A stretch of 64,000 bases of DNA from Psettodes erumei. Lineage: Eukaryota; Chordata; Actinopteri; Pleuronectiformes; Psettodidae. A program made the translations under genes and the position numbers. Each line of letters opens with the position of its first letter. The first letter of the stretch is position 1. The stretch lies in contig JAFBJZ010000366.1 of assembly GCA_016785225.1 (NCBI GenBank), forward strand, positions 35,730-99,729, given 5' to 3'. Shown here one piece after another: positions 41,201-53,867 of this stretch. Under the pieces are notes generated by a model, which was not told the DNA's origin, ran no database searches, and saw only the letters and a list, made by a program, of their open reading frames with translations.

Positions 41201-41389
41201 AAAATAAGACTGGTGTTGGTTTTATGTGCTGGAGTGAAGCTTACCAAGAATATTAGTGAGCCACAGGGCCAGGTCCTCCTTCATGGGCAGCAGGCTGGCC
41301 TCATGTCGACTGGCCAGCCACTGGTGGTACTGCTGCATGTCGGTGAGGCCGGGGCCAGTGGGCTGTTTGGGGCTCAGGGAGCTGCACAT
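29252..41389 (-). CDS. gas2: Growth arrest-specific protein 2
   Basis: Seven coding exons on the minus strand: 41245-41389, 38880-39010, 35791-35932, 34486-34549, 34113-34341, 33912-34019, 29252-29461. Lengths sum to 343 codons (342 aa plus stop) with every junction in phase. The N-terminus MCSSLSPKQPTGPGL leads into one calponin-homology domain (residues about 35-165; MKEDLALWLTNILG, MDRLDNGFLLCQLAETLQEKF, FFARDNTANFLAWCR). A Ser-Pro linker follows (about 180-222), then the GAR domain (about 245-310; CRCPNKFCVE, GRYRVGEKMLFIR, HVMVRVGGGWETF). GAS2 links actin and microtubules and is a caspase substrate in apoptosis. Human GAS2 is 313 aa; the extra length is mostly in the linker. The gene is head to head with fancf, as in human. 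Confidence 0.97.
30790..30802. repeat. Poly-G run
   Basis: Thirteen consecutive G bases in the gas2 last intron; a likely site of length variation or sequencing error. Confidence 0.9.
32335..33265. mobile_element. Dispersed element with CAAGTC-type repeats at both ends
   Basis: Degenerate direct arrays of CAAGTC/GAGTC/CAAGTCA motifs occur at about 32345-32405 and 33160-33265. They flank about 750 bp of unique-looking DNA, all in one gas2 intron. Such arrays bound dispersed repeats in fish genomes, so this may be a non-autonomous transposon. No transposase frame, clear terminal inverted repeat or target duplication could be defined, so the class is unknown. Confidence 0.4.
34113..34341 (-). 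CDS. gas2: gas2 exon 5 with expanded Ser-Pro repeat
   Basis: This exon encodes residues about 161-237, joining the CH and GAR domains. It contains about seven uninterrupted Ser-Pro units (roughly plus 34165-34215), encoded by near-identical 6-bp GGGGAT/GGAGAT units on the plus strand. This coding microsatellite can change length without breaking frame. The human linker has only about three SP units, from memory. Confidence 0.9.
34941..34980. repeat. GGAA/GAAA purine repeat
   Basis: About 40 bp of all-purine GGAA and GAAA units in a gas2 intron, about 390 bp upstream of exon 4. Confidence 0.85.
35933..38879. other. gas2 intron 2
   Basis: About 2.9 kb of intron. The only structured item is the dispersed-repeat fragment at about 36805-36990. 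Confidence 0.7.
36805..36990. mobile_element. Fragment of a common fish foldback/MITE-like repeat
   Basis: The left part reads gacattttgggaaatata. The right part carries cagtctttgtgctaaactaa, then gagtggtatcact and tctaactctctgcctgaaag. These phrases, in mixed orientation, are familiar from a very abundant teleost dispersed repeat with a gacattttgggaaat end. It is degenerate. Name and class come from memory and are uncertain. Confidence 0.45.
39011..41244. other. gas2 intron 1 (after first coding exon)
   Basis: About 2.2 kb with a T/G homopolymer run at 40051-40069. An open minus frame near 39120-39280 has no splice sites or recognisable product and is not called. Confidence 0.65.
40051..40069. 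repeat. T-run followed by G-run
   Basis: About eight T and eleven G bases in a gas2 intron. Confidence 0.9.
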
Positions 41390-41406
41390 GGTTCCCTATT
41401 GTTGGC

Positions 41407-44400
41407 CTAAGGAAGGAGAGGAGGAGGAAAGCCAGACATGCAGTGTCTGCTCAGATAGTGGCATAACATAAACCTAATCTAAAAGACAATAATCCTCTAT
41501 AACAGTTGACATTCAGGCCCATTTCCAAAAAGGAGCAGAGGAGTATGAAATAAATATATGGGAGGAGAGATCATAGAGCTTTTGTCTTCTTTGTGGTGTG
41601 GTTTACAGTCCACCTGGTGACATGAGATGTTCTAATGGACCCTGACAGCACAGCTCTTATCTGCCTCTTCACTGGACAAGAGACACCTTTTGTACCAGCC
41701 AAATTCATGCAATAGGACTTTTATTCAGCAAACACTGGACACAAACAAAGAGTTCCTTCAGATCACTCTTCCATCTATTAAACAGACTGTAATGCCATCT
41801 AACCCAATCCAATGCAGTCAAAACTGCAGCAGGCCTTACATTACAGCCTGATGGAGAGAAGCTGATATCAATACTCAGGGCAATATTTAACAGCTACCTG
41901 TAAAGTGAAGTCATTGAGTAAATGAGACATTTCTCACTCTTTTCCAATATCATCCAACAGTATGCCAAACATTCCCAGTATAAGCTTTGTCTTGAAAATA
42001 TTTCACATTTCAGTATAGTGTCACTCCATTAATGGATTTGCTGCTGACATGGGTGAGTAATAGAAAAAAACAACTGGGCACCAGACGTAAGACCCGAGCA
42101 GAGTGACAGTACTCATTATTAGCTCAGAAAGTTAATATTCACAGTTGAAAAGCATGGGTGCAGTAACTACATTGTCTCCAGAGCACACTGATATGGTAAA
42201 CAAGGGTGGTGTCATTAGGATACTGAGGACTTTTTTTTTTACTAGAGGCTTGCATTACTTCAAAGGCTGCTTCAGTTATGTAATCAAGGGATTTTATTTT
42301 AAGAATTATAATAACATAAAGACTCTTTCAATTTTTTATTTGGTTCTTTTAAAAAGTTAACAATCTGGCAGACTGCAACTTCAACAAACATGACAGATGG
42401 ATGAATTGTTTTTATTCTATCAATTCTTTGTTCAGGCTCACTACACAAACAGGAAGTGGGAATGATATATACTTGTCACATACAACATTACCTACAGCCT
42501 GGACACAAGGAAGAACATTATACATTCACCGCGGTAGGCAAATAGTAAAGGAAATTTGATGCAAATTATACGAAGAGCTTATCCAAACAAGGAAGGAGAG
42601 TTGCCATGAACAATTTCATAGTATGATTGATGACTGAAAATTTCCTTTGAATACCAAGTGAGTGTAACACAATGTGAGGAATCTGACCTTTGATGCTGTG
42701 TAACATTTCAAGGTCCCACCAGAGTTGGCTGTAACCAAATCGCACAGTGGTGCAACGCCGGACATCGGGACCTTGATGTCCGACCAAGGTTGTCTTATCT
42801 TCCCCAAGACAAGAGCTCTTCGTTGTGGAGCTCTGCACTCACACACAGGTGCTACATTCCCATGTCCCGTTGTGGTGCAGGCTGACAGACAGAACAAGGG
42901 CACTCGGACAAATTCTGATGTCTCAAGACCCAGTCATACAAGCCCATTCACTGGTGTTACATGTAAATAAAAACATGGGTATTTAATGTATCTTTCATTG
43001 GGCAATGGTGCAAACTACTTCTACTTTCAAGCCCAATGAAGATGCCACCCTAAATATCTTTCACTCACTGTTTTAGATATTGTGTATCCAGTAAAGTGAA
43101 GTACTCCATTGTGGGTTAAGACAATTATCCTTCTTCTTAAGCTAAACAAATCATTTAAAGGCCCTTTGGATTAGTTTAAAAAAATGCTTAGTCACAAAGC
43201 CCAGGATTTTTTTCATCATTGGTATAAACATCTGACAGTGGTCAAAGGAGCAAAATACTTTTTCTTTCTAGCATGGAGAAAATGTATTTTGATTGTTTTA
43301 ATACATATTGTATATATAGTACATATTTTCTGCTCAGCTGGTTCAATGTTAGGGACTTAATTTATCTTGATCTAAATGTTAATCTTATATTCAAAAGACA
43401 GCACTCTTATCATCCCCATTCTTCCTATATATTCTCCCACATCCCGCTGGGTTTCCCCTACATTTCCCAGGGAAAGCATCCTTAAAGAAACAACCTGCTG
43501 TTATTAAACATACTTGGTTCCTCTCACCACCCTGTAGCCTGATCTCTTCAACTTAAAGCCAAAAACACAGGCAGCACCACCATATACCCACTTATATTGC
43601 ATAAATCTGCTGAACTGGCTGCTTCATCTATCAATGTTATTTTCAGAATCAGGTACAGAATCTGATTGAGAGACACAATTTGAATCTGAAACAGATAACC
43701 TTTATACAGTAGTCAAAGATATTCAAACATACAGAGATATTCTCTCCATCTGAGAGGCCTCATGACTTCAGTAAAGCCATTCTGACATGCCACAGTTGGC
43801 TGCAGCTTGCTCCAGGAAAAGCATATGGATGGGAACTTTGACAGCTGAATCACATCAATTAGAAAAAACAAGACTGGCTCTGTCCTCCTAACCCTCACTG
43901 CCCCTTATGCCTCTCGCTTCTACAGCAGGAAAATGATCTGGAGGCTGATCTCTCCATTCAAAACAAGGGAAATCATGTCTCTACTGCAGATAAGTGCTGT
44001 GTGTGTTGTGAGTCAGTCTGCATTCAGGTGTCAACTTGTATCAGCAACTCTACAATGTGTCCATCTGAAAATGTCAATAGATGTCGAATACTCTCCTATA
44101 GAATCTCACAAAAACCTTGTTATTATGTTTATTGTGTCCCACAGGGAGGGTCAAGATATTCAGATTTCACTGATTTATTCTAGATTTATCATTTTAAAAT
44201 TGAATATGCTGCTTAGGGGCATCAATCAAGAACCCTGTTTTTCCCTTAAAAAAATCACACACGTTTGTTTTGTTGTGTGTGTGTGTGTGTGTGTGTGTGT
44301 TTTTAAATCGGTTCCATAACTTCTTGCATCTGGCTTTTGAGGCACACACCAATACACATTTCATTTACAACTGCAATAACATTTTAAAGCCGTCTCCCCT

Positions 44401-44882
44401 TTTACAACTGCCACAAATTTAAAAAAAAAACCCAACCACAACAAACATTTCACTACTCTGGAAATAGGATCAAGGGAGGATGCTGATGAGTTATGACTGA
44501 AATCAAGCTGAGCACACTCTAATGAAAACCAATGAAATGACTGAACTCCATCTGAAGAAAATATGTCAGAGCAACTGAAGATACCTTGAATTAATTTTGA
44601 GAGAAACAGAACAAAAACAAGAGTTCAAAGATTTTTTTAAACATTTTAACTGTCAAGAAGTAAGAATTGACTAAGTCCCAACTTTTTAACAACCTACAGA
44701 AGATGACATTATTTTGAACACACCTCTGGTTGAAGAGCTGTGGGCTATAACTTGACACCCCCAAGCCTACAACAGAATATGCATAAAGACATTCAAGAAT
44801 TTGGTAGAATTTGGTATTTTGTAGTGAAAAGCAGCGAAAATGTCTCGCGTGAGTCCACAAAAAGCTTCATATCTGCGCTCAC
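41407..44882. other. gas2 5'UTR intron
   Basis: About 3.5 kb between the probable non-coding first exon and the first coding exon. It holds a GT microsatellite at 44274-44301. The 42660-42960 patch is more complex in sequence than its surroundings, but no gene could be read in it. Confidence 0.6.
44274..44301. repeat. GT dinucleotide microsatellite
   Basis: About 13 GT units in the gas2 5' intron. Confidence 0.95.
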
Positions 44883-45110
44883 CCTGAAGCTTCAGCTCGT
44901 TGGTGCGCACCTTCCTCTCACTCGTCCTCTGAGCTGCTGGATCCCGCTGTTCATGCTTTTCACAGCGGTGCATCGACCCACAGGTTAGACTCCAAAACAC
45001 TGAACCAGTGTGGATCGGGAAGGTCTCTTTCACTGCGCATTTGCACAAGGATCTGACCGCGCACACACGCACACACACATGCACGCTGCTGCTCCTGCAG
45101 ATGGGAGGGA
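44883..45110 (-). other. gas2: Probable non-coding first exon (5'UTR) of gas2
   Basis: On the minus strand a GC-richer stretch ends at a good donor, CTTCAGG/GTGAGC, with the splice at 44883. The first coding exon has an acceptor at 41406 followed by 17 bp of leader, so an upstream non-coding exon is required and this fits. The 5' end is a guess. Confidence 0.5.
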
Positions 45111-45822
45111 AGTTTGATCCTGCTGGTGGTGCCTCCCTCCTCTCTTCTCTTTGTGTTGCTTCAATATGACCTTATTATTCTGAATTCAACAAGTCAGCCC
45201 GACAAATTCAAGTCACTTTCATTCAATGGATGTCTTCTTTTTCTATATGTGTCCATATCATCTGAATTGTTTATGGAAATGCACGAATGGATGTTTTTTA
45301 TAACAGCATTAGCCATTTAATGCATATAATTTTAAACTGAGAAACTTAAAATATGTGCAAACTGAGTTAGTTCAACTTCATACCCCAGCTCTGCGGTGTG
45401 GCAGTCAGTTTGCTTTTATTTTGAAGGAAAACTTACTCAGGCTTTATACTCATGTACGCATGCGCGGTAGTAAAAGGGGCACTAACGAGCAGCAGTACGA
45501 GAGAAAAACAAAATAAAGAGCAGGTGACTTTATGTAACAACAGCGAATGTGTCTATTTCCGCTAAGTATTCCTTTATAAATGCGCCCAACGTCATGTTTG
45601 CTCGATTTTGTTTTGAAACGACCCACAGGAAGTTTATCTTAACGTCGGCTACAGTTTGTTGACTTGACGTGCTAACTTGTAGCTAACTCGCGCTCGCGCG
45701 TTCGTTTTTATCAGGCTACCGGTGGCAGGGGATGGCTCTGGTGAATGTTAAAAGTTGTGTCCGTGTCCCCACAGCGGCTGCCCGCTGTTTGGAGGCTGGT
45801 CGCTGAACGCAGAGAGCGCCAC
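45110..45822. promoter_or_regulatory. Divergent gas2/fancf promoter region
   Basis: gas2 and fancf are transcribed away from each other over this interval. It includes a CpG-rich core (cgcgctcgcgcgttcg, about 45690-45705) preceded by GCTAAC and TAGCTAAC motifs. Human FANCF and GAS2 are also head to head, so a shared promoter is plausible but not shown by the sequence alone. Confidence 0.5.
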
Positions 45823-46854
45823 ATGGAGGCGGTGCTGAAAAACCTGGCGAGTGCGGTGGAGCTGCTGGCCGTGGCGGCGCAGAGCAACGTGGTGGAGCAG
45901 TGGGATCGACAAACTCTGTCCAGAGCTTTTCACTGGGCCCAGTACTGCGAGCACATCTTTTCCAGGTTTCACAATAACCCCGCTTTAAGGAGGATTGTGG
46001 AGAAGAAGCTCCAACTCACGAATCAAAGTTTGCGAACTGCCCTGCCTGGACACACAGAAATCTCCTTCTCGGATCTGTCCCGTTGCCAACACAAGTTGCT
46101 TGTTGGCCTGTTGAACAACCCCAAGCTGCCTATATCCATGATGAAGATACTCTTTGACAGCAAGAGATCTGGAGACAGCAAGCACGATGAGTATCAGGAC
46201 GTTATGGGCCTCTGCAGCCACATCATTCAGTGCAAATCTGCGTGTAAAGTCCTGAGTCCCCTCACAGACTCATCAGCTGTTGGTGCTCATGCTGAGGTGC
46301 AGGGGATGATGCTGATGGGGAGGCTGGGTGCTTTGATGAGCAGAGACAATGGAGCCTGCAGGACAGAGGACTTCTTAGACTCCGTCCTCCAGGGATGCGG
46401 AGGAGCCGCAGAACATTCCTGTCGGTTCATCGCTGCAGCTCTGCTGACAACGGGAAACTCAGCTGCAGAAACTGCTTCTCAGGATTTTCTCTTGGACTGG
46501 CTGCAGAAAAAACGCAGCATGCTGGAGCACATGTGCTCTGCACTGCCTTCTTCACTTCTTATGCACCTGGCCAAGGAACACTTGAAGTTCAGAGATGCAT
46601 ACCATGATGTGCTGAGAAAGTGGGTCTCTGACATGGAGTACAGTATAAATGACGGTGAATGGGTTCGAGCTAGCACAAACCCCACAGTGTCCTTTCAGAA
46701 AGTGACCCAACACTTTCTGGCCTTGTTTGAGACGTGTCCCTCTCTGAGGAATGATGTAGAACAAGAGCTAAATTCTTTGAAGATTTCTGATGGCGACTCT
46801 GATGTCAGAGGTCTGAGTGTGTGGGCAGACCTCCTGTCAGCATTAAACAACTGA
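45823..46854 (+). CDS. fancf: Fanconi anemia group F protein
   Basis: Single-exon frame of 343 aa (human 374 aa, also intronless). The frame is open from an ATG at 45745, but the start at 45823 is preferred because MEAVLKNLASAVELLAVAAQSNVVEQWD aligns, by memory, with the human N-terminus MESLLQHLDRFSELLAVSS. Further family matches are FHWAQYCEHIFSRF near residue 40 and the end DSDVRGLSVWADLLSALNN, like human VPGLSIWTDLLLAL. FANCF is a mostly helical adaptor of the nuclear Fanconi core complex, which monoubiquitinates FANCD2-FANCI during interstrand crosslink repair. It links FANCC/FANCE with FANCA/FANCG and FANCM. The frame is intact. The gene is divergent from gas2. Confidence 0.95.
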   Translation: MEAVLKNLASAVELLAVAAQSNVVEQWDRQTLSRAFHWAQYCEHIFSRFHNNPALRRIVEKKLQLTNQSLRTALPGHTEISFSDLSRCQHKLLVGLLNNPKLPISMMKILFDSKRSGDSKHDEYQDVMGLCSHIIQCKSACKVLSPLTDSSAVGAHAEVQGMMLMGRLGALMSRDNGACRTEDFLDSVLQGCGGAAEHSCRFIAAALLTTGNSAAETASQDFLLDWLQKKRSMLEHMCSALPSSLLMHLAKEHLKFRDAYHDVLRKWVSDMEYSINDGEWVRASTNPTVSFQKVTQHFLALFETCPSLRNDVEQELNSLKISDGDSDVRGLSVWADLLSALNN

Positions 46855-49800
46855 CTTTTAGTCTTCAGGGTTTTCTAGTGCTAAAAAGATGGCCAAAATA
46901 TATACAAATGTATATGTCTACTTACATATAAAAGCATTGTTTGACAAAGGCTGGGGATCAAACCTCTCTGTGTCCACAACACTGATTGAAAGCTGTCGAC
47001 TGAAAGTTGGCATCAAAAGCTTGCTTAAGATATATACTAGCACACAGACTAACACAAACATAAGCAACACATGTTGGATAAATTTAGTGTGATACAATAC
47101 AATACAACAAAAAAAAACAAAATGCTGATTTTTGTGGATCTGGTAGACTCAAAAGTTTGTTACACCTGCCTGATTCTTACAGTATATACACTTTATATTT
47201 ATATTCTGTGAAATTTAAGCCACGTGCCTTGTGAAAATCAATCAACAGTCAATATAAATTGATATTTGTTCACTATCACAGTGTTGGGACAGATGGTAAC
47301 ATCACATGCTGCCCTGCAATCAGCAGCAGTGCATGACCTGAGTGAATTAAATTGAAGATAATTGTCCGGCAGTGAATAGTTTACACCTTTTAAATTGGTC
47401 TCTGGAGATTCTAGGCTTGAATGTGTTAAGCACATTAATTCCATCTGACTGTAGAATAATTATAGATGTGCTGTTTTAAAATCATTCTATTTGTCACTTT
47501 CTGCAGTGTGCAGACCTGTGAAGAGAGAGTTAATAAAAAGTTTTAAAGGACAACAGGCTATAAAAATGGCAGTAAGGAAGCAAAGGCACGGTGTGATCAA
47601 ATTTACACACCTAAATTTGTTTCCAGTTTCTCCCACACCATCTGTCAGTCAGGGCCCTTCGCTACAAAGCTGCGCTTGGTCTGAATCTAAAAATTTTGAT
47701 TGGCTCACTGCTTATCATGTGACTCGACTGCCAATTCACACATCTTCAGGCTTGGCCCATGTGTCAGAGCACCTCTGCGGCGAGGGATCAATTAGCCTGG
47801 CCGGGCGTCTTCAATCAAACCCTCCACAATAGCTGGTGTGTGACATAACTGTGGCAGACAGCGGATTAGAGCCCCAGCCACCACATGGAGGGAAACACCA
47901 ACATGGCCACAGCTCATTTAACACACCAGGAAAGCAATTCACGTAGAGACAGACATGGGTCACTGAGTAAGGGGCAGCATGTACACAACCAATTTATTTC
48001 CAACCAGTGAAGAGCATATGCATCCGGCTGGCTGGAAACCAACTGTGATTGAAGGGATCTCACCTGCTCCCGTGTTATAAATACATGCAAATTCATTGAA
48101 TTCAAATTTTCATCATGTTTAACATGGATCAGATTTGAGCCGGTCTAGTGTGAGGAGAAAATAATTCAGTGCTGTTTTATTAAAATTAGTGCAGGCGTAA
48201 CAAAGTTTGTTGTTTGTGTCCATCACCTTTCCTCCACAGCCTTACACATACTGTATGTGGCAGAGCGGGTGAAAAATGGGGTCCAAATGAGAGAAGCTTA
48301 AAAGAGACATCAACGCGACACAATTTAGTGCCACATCTATATCTGTTTGTTGAAAACGTGTTTTACAATTTTTTTTATAGGATAAATACCCACAAGTGTG
48401 TCATCTGATATTACAAAAAAGAAACCTCATTATTGTTAGATGGCCCTCTGCTCTCAACCTTCTGGTAAAATTACAGGGATTTTGTTATTGTGTTGCTTTC
48501 AAACAGCATGTGGTCGACTCTACCCCTTAATGTCTGTGAACAAACACATTTAAATGTGACTCTTCACAATACAAAGATTTTTGTATTCGTGGGATTTATA
48601 GCGTGTAGCATTTCTGTTGTTACAAAATTTCACTTCCTGCCAAAAAAGAGAAATATAGCATATTTAGGTGTGAAATTACAACTGAACTGTATTTCCTCCT
48701 TCCTTGTTTTTATTCCAGTGTCATATCATAGCACGCAGTAACAAACCGCAGCAAGACATGCTGAGGGCCACTGTTGTTCTTCAGCTTTTAAAGGGCGCTA
48801 AAGGATAGCATTCATTAAAACTCAGATCCAGCCCCCATCTGGTGGTGTGAATAGGGAGTCCTCCAAGGGGCAGGGTAGAGTGAGAGGAGGAGGGAGGGGG
48901 GCGGGTAGAGCCCTCCCTTGGCACGTGCCTAATCCGAGCCCTTGTCTGGCCTCGGTGACGGATCACTGAGGCAGAGGGGGGGGCCCCTCCACACACCTGT
49001 GTCCCGCTCAGAGGATGCTGATGATCAGCAGCCACCTTCATCAGGCATGCACTGAGGCTCAGGCAGAATAATTAAATTTGGTTTTGTCATAATGAAGCCG
49101 TGAGGAAAAGATTGCTGTAATGTATGGCATGTTTTTTGGGGGGTTTTTAACAGTGTAATATCAAGCACGGATGCAGCCGTGAAGTAAGAGATTTTCATGT
49201 CAACTGATATCCCATACTTATAATTTTTAAAAGCTGCACTGTCAGACACTCCAGTAGGGGATGTGGCCGCAAAGACACTTCTGTATTTTGGAACGTGAGC
49301 TGGTGACTGCATGTTGGTAGAACTATACAAGAACAAATGAACAGCTGAAGAGCTGGGAAAATTACTGTTGTGATGATTACTAATCGTTTAAGATATTTTT
49401 TTTATTTAAAGGAAACAAACATGTCAGTCCTTAAGCTCCTCAAATGTGGAAAAAATGTGCTACTTTTCCATATCCTAACATTATATTAAATACTTTTGGA
49501 CAGTTGGTCCAAAAAAACACAGCATCTAATGGCATCAGCTTGTGCAAGAGGAAATTGCAATGAATATTTTCAGATGTTATATAAGTCAAACAAATGATCA
49601 ATTAAGTGAGACAATAATCAGCAAAAAAATTGATTATGAAAACGGTCTTTAGCTACAGCCTCAAAAGAAACATTACTGTTATTATCTGCTTGTCACATCA
49701 TCATTTTATCCCGATTTCTCTCAAAGCTGGAAGCACTGGGATTATCATGTGAAATCTTATCAGCCTCTCATCCTTTTGTCTGTGTGTGATACACTGTGAG

Positions 49801-49990
49801 TGTGTTGTAGAGAGGAGGGTATGAATCTGTCAACATCGTGTGGTATGGGGGAGGGGAACTGGAAAGACCTGTGATAGATTACCTCACATGCTACTGTAGG
49901 AAAACCAGTTCTGTGGAGGAAAAACAATTGGATGTAGCAATCTCCTTCATCTGATGGTGGAAGATGCAATCCCACTCCAGAGAGGGCAGG
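46855..49990. other. fancf 3' flank and first part of the fancf-slc17a6 intergenic region
   Basis: The first AATAAA on the plus strand after fancf is near 47532, which may end its mRNA. Two stretches (about 47640-47950 and 48780-49080) are richer in GC and complexity and carry homeobox-like CAATTAG/ATCAATTA cores; they are candidate regulatory elements. No coding exon was recognised. Confidence 0.5.
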
Positions 49991-52900
49991 TCTCTCGATT
50001 GCATCACCGTTTCCTCACCTAATCACTGCAGGTGGTAGAAAATTTGGTTTGGTTGCAGATAAATGTTTCAGTACAAGTTGAAGGTAAGCACAGATATAAC
50101 TAAAGAAAGCAAGAAGTCCCTGTTGCCGTTGTGATCCAAGGAAAATGGAGATTTTACACAGTTTCACCATTTGCATATCACAAGGATAGAGACTATTGGT
50201 TTTTATGTGTTCATACTCAGCAGCTTTAAGCAGAAGCTCACTGCAAAACAATTTACAAATCCTTTAAGGGAGGATGGGATTCAGAAATCAGCTTCGGTGC
50301 CTATCAGTCTCTTCCAAAAAACATTTGTTTGGGTGTGTTGCAGTGGGTGGAGACGTGTGAGATATATAACATGTAATTTCATGCAGGACAAACTGATTTG
50401 AGGGGCTCTCCATTAATAAAGAAATTAACAAGGGAGGAGGAAGAGGGGGTGCAAATTCAATTGCCCTGAGGTAATGTAATGATGGAGGGTGTCATGAAAG
50501 TGTGATTACTTCAGTACTGCTTAGAAATTTGGGGTTATAATTACTCCATCTTTTAGCATGTGAGGGAGTCGGTCTTTGGATTGTAAATGAGGAAATATTA
50601 AGGCAGCAGTCTGGAGACATTGCTGTGTACATTCTGGGCTGCAGACTGAAGAGGAAAGAAGGGATCAGGAGGATAATTGCACGCAGGCAAGGGTCCCAAG
50701 GGAGGAGGGCAACCCTGTCATCAAACACTCATTCTGGCGGGGCCTCATCCGATTACAGTCCCCTGGGAGCCAAACTGCACCTGCCCCACAGACTGACAAC
50801 TACTCAATCCCCTTCACTCACCCTCACGGTTACACAACCACACAAACAGAACTAACAATATCACAATGACTAAGCCTTCAAAAACACAGAGTGTGGAAGG
50901 TGCAGGCAGGTGAATGCCCAGTGAATCCACTTATGAACGAGAGGTCGAAATAAGATTCCAGCCAATTACTGTGCACCCTAACAGGCACGTCACCGGTGCA
51001 ACAGCCATGACCGCTCTGGCTGGTTAGGCATGAGAAAACATGTTCCGCGTGGTCGCTGACACAATTGTGTTTTCTGTCAAATTAACATGTGCACCGAGAA
51101 GCAGGCAACAATGAGTGTTAATGGTTTCCCCATCTCTGCTGTGCAGATGATCGGAGAAGAAAGTCAGATTTATTGTAATTGCTGCCACTGCTGCTAGGAG
51201 AAGTGTTTCAGAAAAGGAGCTGCTTCCTGTGATCGAAGCATCAGTCAACACATTTACAAGACAGCTGTACATTCAACAGTCTCCCTGCAAAGTCTAACAC
51301 GTGTTAAGACCTTAAACCCCCAGCCCCACAAACTCCATACCTGCCTATCATTTCCTCTCAGATGAAACAGAAACTTCATTTGCATGCGCAAGAAACTGCA
51401 GATATTCTTCTTACACATATTCCCCCTGTGCAGGAAATGTTAAACCTTCAAAAGGCTGCTCAGGCCTGTAATGATGGACTCGCATGGTTAAAGTCAGGGT
51501 GTTGGATTTATCCAGAGTCTTACACCGCATTGAATCCTTCCTGCTGCAGATAGCTGAGTGATGCATGTGAATGGAGGGACGCCATATATTCCTGAATTAT
51601 TTACCAGCTTGCTAATGGGCTGCACTTTGTCAGCCTCCAGAGTAGTGCTGGACACGCTGCAGAGCAGCACAGAGGTACCACAGAAGTAAAAAACATGCTA
51701 TGATTGTGCAAAGTAGAGCTACAATTGATGATGATTAACCTGATTCATCGGATGGTTACTTGCTCGATTTATCATTTGGTCTATAAAAGGTCTAACTGTA
51801 AAATAGTCAGAATATCCTGAAGCCTAGGCTGACATATTCAAACTGATTGTTTTGCCCAACAAATACTTCAGAACCCAAAAGAATTCAGTTTATTATCATG
51901 TGAGACTTAGAAATCCATTAATCCAGCTTCTTTATTTTTGTATTTAAAAATGTTGATTAGTTTTCTGACATACAGTATCCTCTGTCACACCATAAAATAT
52001 GTATATTTATAATGCAGTATACTACATAACACTATTTGCTTTGTTTTTTCCTTGTCACAGTCTTTTGTTTTATTGAATTTGTTATCAGGTAATATTAAAC
52101 AGGTATTCCCATCTACTCCTCCTGTCTTATGTCTTTTGTTAAGTGAAATTTCTTAAGTAAAAAGATTATTTTCATACCAAACTTATATGCAGTTAAAGCG
52201 AAACAAAGCGACCATTTGCATTTGTTGCTAATGGTTGCTGCAGATACGGATAACGTAGGAAGAGAATGTTATTCTACCGTTGCACTCATTATAAATTATA
52301 TTGTCAGTTAACTGTGTAATAGGTCTCTAAGATCTTTGATTTCTTATATTCCATACATTATAATTCAGTGCTTACTGTTCTTCTGATAAGCATGAAACAC
52401 TAATAACTAAATAACTAAAACAATTCAGTGATAACTGAAAACACACCATGACCCTTCTTGCCACTAAATTCATTCTGAATCTAAACTTTCTTTTAAAACT
52501 CTGATTTAGTCTGGATTTAAACGGTATTGATTTGTCACGTGATTAGATTTAATGCATGAGCTGGATCAATAGTGGAATGTGTTACATACAACACTGGTGA
52601 CCTGAGATGTGTAAAACAGAGGAGGACACACTGAAGGAGAACAGTGTGTGCAACACACCACATTAAAAACCATATATTTTCATAGTGTTTCAACCTCTAT
52701 TTTCTTCCTCCTGTACATTTCAGAGAGGGGTGAGATGCTGCTGAGAGATTTAATGGGTTTGACACATTTTGCCAACACCATACGTGACATCTCAGCAGCA
52801 GACTTTACACTGCATATTAAAGTCAGCACTCTTTGGGAAGACAGACAATGATCCTGGTTTGTAGGGATGTAAGCTCTGGTAATAGCATTAACATTGCTGT

Positions 52901-53867
52901 TCCTCTTTCCTTCTACCAATTACCAGGCTGCAGTGCCCAATACTTTCCCCCTGGACTCCAGAGACCTCCACCATTGATTTACTAATGAGAAACATGGAGA
53001 GAATAGGTGATGCACAACACTGATTGGAGAAGAAGGGTAAGTGGTTAGGTGGTCAGCCACCTGTCTCCAAGGACCTCTAACCCTCAAATAAACAGCTGGA
53101 GAAAACATTTCTCACATCCTACAAAACATCAACTCACAAGATGAAAAAATGACTAAAAATGACAAAAATGTGACTTTTTGTTGGGGTTTTTTTTTTTATA
53201 AAATGATATGAGTAATTTTATAACACTTTTGACATCAACATACCTCTTCATTAAACACAGTATTAGAAGCCATAAAATCACATTTATCTGTTTACATAAA
53301 TTTCAGGCACAAAGCCCAGTAGAATCTTTTGGTCATCTTAAACATTCTTAAATATTAATATATTTTAAACATCCTTGCAAATTCCATATGGCAAAAGAAG
53401 AAAAGTGTTCAAAGAGCAAATAAAGTCAGGTGGAAGAGCCATCTATTAATTCAAGTGGTCCACTCAAACATGACAATATCAAAGTGTCAATAAAGTACTT
53501 GTGGTGACAATGAGAGCAACCAAGACACACCAAGAGTTCACAAAACCTGGTGGTTCACAGACAGCACTGCATTCCTTGCTGTGAAAATGCAACAACATGT
53601 CCTGCATCATGAGCACTACAGCTGGATTCTCCAGACACTAGTAATTTGTTGAAAACACACACCTTAGTGTTGATCATCACATGACTCCAAAACAATTACA
53701 GTTAGATACAGCAAGCCAGTGTTTACATTACAAAACAGGATGTGATGGGTGGCGGCTGGTACACAGAATTTATTGCAGTGCACACCGAACATCAATAAAC
53801 AATCGCCTTCAAAACTTTTTTGATTTGTCTCAACATCACGGCCAGAACCTGATCATGAAAGTTCATT
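49991..53867. other. fancf-slc17a6 intergenic region, second part
   Basis: About 3.9 kb with no recognised gene. A GC-richer patch at about 50600-50830 stands out from AT-rich surroundings. Small open frames here have no splice context or familiar product. Confidence 0.55.

Noticed and set aside
42616..42903. Cysteine-containing 95-residue minus frame
   Set aside because: No homologue recognised and no supporting splice sites or poly(A) signal.
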